Assembly (NCBI RefSeq): GCF_900769625.1
Contig: NZ_CAAGHK010000058.1
Span: 1-6,562, forward strand
Length of the DNA: 6,562 bases
Reading direction: 5' to 3'
From: an uncultured Clostridium sp.
GTDB taxonomy: Bacteria; Bacillota; Clostridia; Clostridiales; Clostridiaceae
Shown here: positions 5,907 to 6,562 of the stretch, piece after piece
Layout of the letters: each line of letters opens with the position of its first letter
Position numbering within the stretch: the first letter of the stretch is position 1
Program-made: the position numbers and the translations under genes
Notes under the pieces: generated by a model
Database searches by the model: none
Told to the model about the DNA's origin: nothing
Seen by the model: the letters and a program-made list of their open reading frames with translations, nothing else

Positions 5907-5923
5907 GCATAACAAGTTTATGC
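5907..5923. repeat. Inverted repeat upstream of the lipoprotein gene
   Basis: GCATAA (5907-5912) and TTATGC (5918-5923) flank a five-base centre, in a stretch bounded by alternating TA sequence. It lies about 90 bp upstream of the lipoprotein start codon, so it could be an operator, but no regulator is implied by the sequence. Confidence 0.4.
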
Positions 5924-6111
5924 ATATATATAACTTTCGAATAAAAATCTTTATAGCTAAATAGCAGAAATATAATTAAAATATGTATAGTAAATAGAAA
6001 TATTAAATAAATTTATAGATAAAAAATAGATATAGAAGTGTATTTTTAAGTTATTCTATTAATAATAATGTTATTTAATATTGGTGTAAAAGTAAAGAGA
6101 GTAATATATAA

Positions 6112-6138
6112 AATGTAATAAATGCAATAAATGTAATA
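6112..6138. repeat. Three tandem 9-bp repeats
   Basis: AATGTAATA (6112-6120), AATGCAATA (6121-6129) and AATGTAATA (6130-6138) are contiguous, and the middle unit differs by one base. This is a small tandem repeat in low-complexity sequence with no assigned role. Confidence 0.7.
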
Positions 6139-6340
6139 ATAAAGATAAATAAAAACAATAACCTATCCTGGTGTATCTTATAATGCAAAAGTTAGAAAAA
6201 TAGAGATAAATTGAGTAATAAAAGAATAATATTAAATAATAGATTATATACATATAATTATTTATGGAAAACATGATATCATAATATTCGTTGTCAGGGG
6301 GAAACGCCAACAACAAGAAACAAAATTAGCTAAGAAGTTC

Positions 6341-6390
6341 AAAGTTTATTAAAAATAAATGTTGACAACGAAAGCTAATAATGGTATGAT
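6341..6390 (+). promoter_or_regulatory. rRNA operon promoter with UP-like element
   Basis: A consensus TTGACA (6362-6367) and TATGAT (6385-6390) have the optimal 17-bp spacer, and TG at 6382-6383 gives an extended -10. The A/T-only tract at 6345-6360 just upstream fits an UP element. Its position about 110 bp before 16S rRNA identifies it as an rrn promoter. No second promoter of similar quality was found upstream, although clostridial rrn operons often have tandem promoters. Confidence 0.88.
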
Positions 6391-6417
6391 AAGAAAGCAG
6401 TCGAGAGAGACCGACAA

Positions 6418-6429
6418 GATCTTTGAAAA
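6418..6429 (+). promoter_or_regulatory. boxA-like antitermination element in the rrn leader
   Basis: GATCTTTGAAAA followed by TTGAACAG is the familiar leader segment of Firmicute rRNA operons and resembles boxA (TGCTCTTTA), where Nus factors assemble to prevent early termination. It sits between the promoter and 16S, as expected. Confidence 0.65.
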
Positions 6430-6501
6430 TTGAACAGAATATGATATAAATATTTAAGTAAACCAGCAATTCTTTATTTTGAGTAAGCTAAGATTAAACT
6501 T

Positions 6502-6562
6502 TTTATTGAGAGTTTGATCCTGGCTCAGGACGAACGCTGGCGGCGTGCTTAACACATGCAAG
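6502..6562 (+). rRNA. 16S ribosomal RNA, 5' end only (61 nt)
   Basis: AGAGTTTGATCCTGGCTCAG at 6509-6528 is the universal 27F primer site, equal to E. coli positions 8-27, so the mature 5' end is near 6502. GACGAACGCTGGCGGCGTGC follows, as in clostridia. The gene is cut by the contig end, most likely because rRNA operons are repeated and collapse in assembly. The rest of the operon is outside the window. Confidence 0.97.

Larger units (their letters stand above)
5836..6340. other. AT-rich intergenic region without a convincing gene
   Basis: No ORF here looks real. The contents are: a weak promoter candidate for the lipoprotein on the minus strand (TTGATT 5885-5890 and TATTAT 5864-5869, spacer only 15); an inverted repeat at 5907-5923; three 9-bp tandem repeats at 6112-6138; a 10-bp palindrome ATGATATCAT at 6273-6282; and an imperfect hairpin at 6290-6314 (GTTGT with ACAAC, around a GGGGG/GCC core), which is the only G-rich patch. 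The remainder is low-complexity A/T sequence. Confidence 0.6.

Noticed and set aside
6071..6316. Minus-strand reading frame of 81 codons rich in Tyr, Ile, Leu and Phe
   Set aside because: It is a by-product of A/T low-complexity sequence (TTA, TAT and ATA codons), covers a tandem repeat and has no homologous motif. It looks like a membrane protein only because of composition.

Overview
This is a short, very AT-rich piece of a low-GC Gram-positive genome, most likely Clostridium sensu stricto. The support is A/T-ending codons, GGAGG-type ribosome binding sites, a T-box riboswitch, a GATCTTTGAAAA-type rRNA leader and a 16S 5' end typical of clostridia. No species name can be given from the sequence alone. 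It looks like a complete draft contig: the first 23 bases match the 3' end of the Illumina TruSeq read-1 adapter, and the last 61 bases are the start of a 16S rRNA gene, where short-read assemblies usually break.

Layout. Positions 24-414 hold no gene; they contain a terminator-like hairpin (25-50), a perfect DnaA-box 9-mer and a GC-rich hairpin (132-165). Next come two identical tRNA-Asn(GUU) genes (440-514 and 1191-1265), each with its own extended -10 promoter and terminator. Between them, on the opposite strand, is a small tail-less single-stranded DNA-binding protein gene with its own terminator and a promoter that contains a perfect 16-bp palindrome. Then a promoter and a T-box leader (about 1454-1650) control glyS, the dimeric-type glycyl-tRNA synthetase (1680-3071), which ends in a 17-bp terminator. 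murD, for peptidoglycan precursor synthesis, follows at 3330-4706. It converges on a predicted lipoprotein gene (4786-5820, minus strand) and shares a bidirectional terminator with it. The lipoprotein carries seven short repeats that suggest a beta-propeller. Positions 5836-6340 hold no convincing gene. The window ends with a strong rRNA promoter, a leader with a boxA-like element and the first 61 nt of 16S rRNA.

Functionally this is mostly core translation and cell-wall housekeeping: tRNA-Asn, GlyRS, the rRNA operon and MurD, each apparently a separate transcription unit with its own promoter and/or terminator. The less ordinary parts are the ssb gene enclosed by duplicated tRNA-Asn cassettes, the palindrome in its promoter, the compact glycine T-box and the repeat lipoprotein. 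I found no evidence of a new multi-gene system, phage, CRISPR array or insertion sequence.
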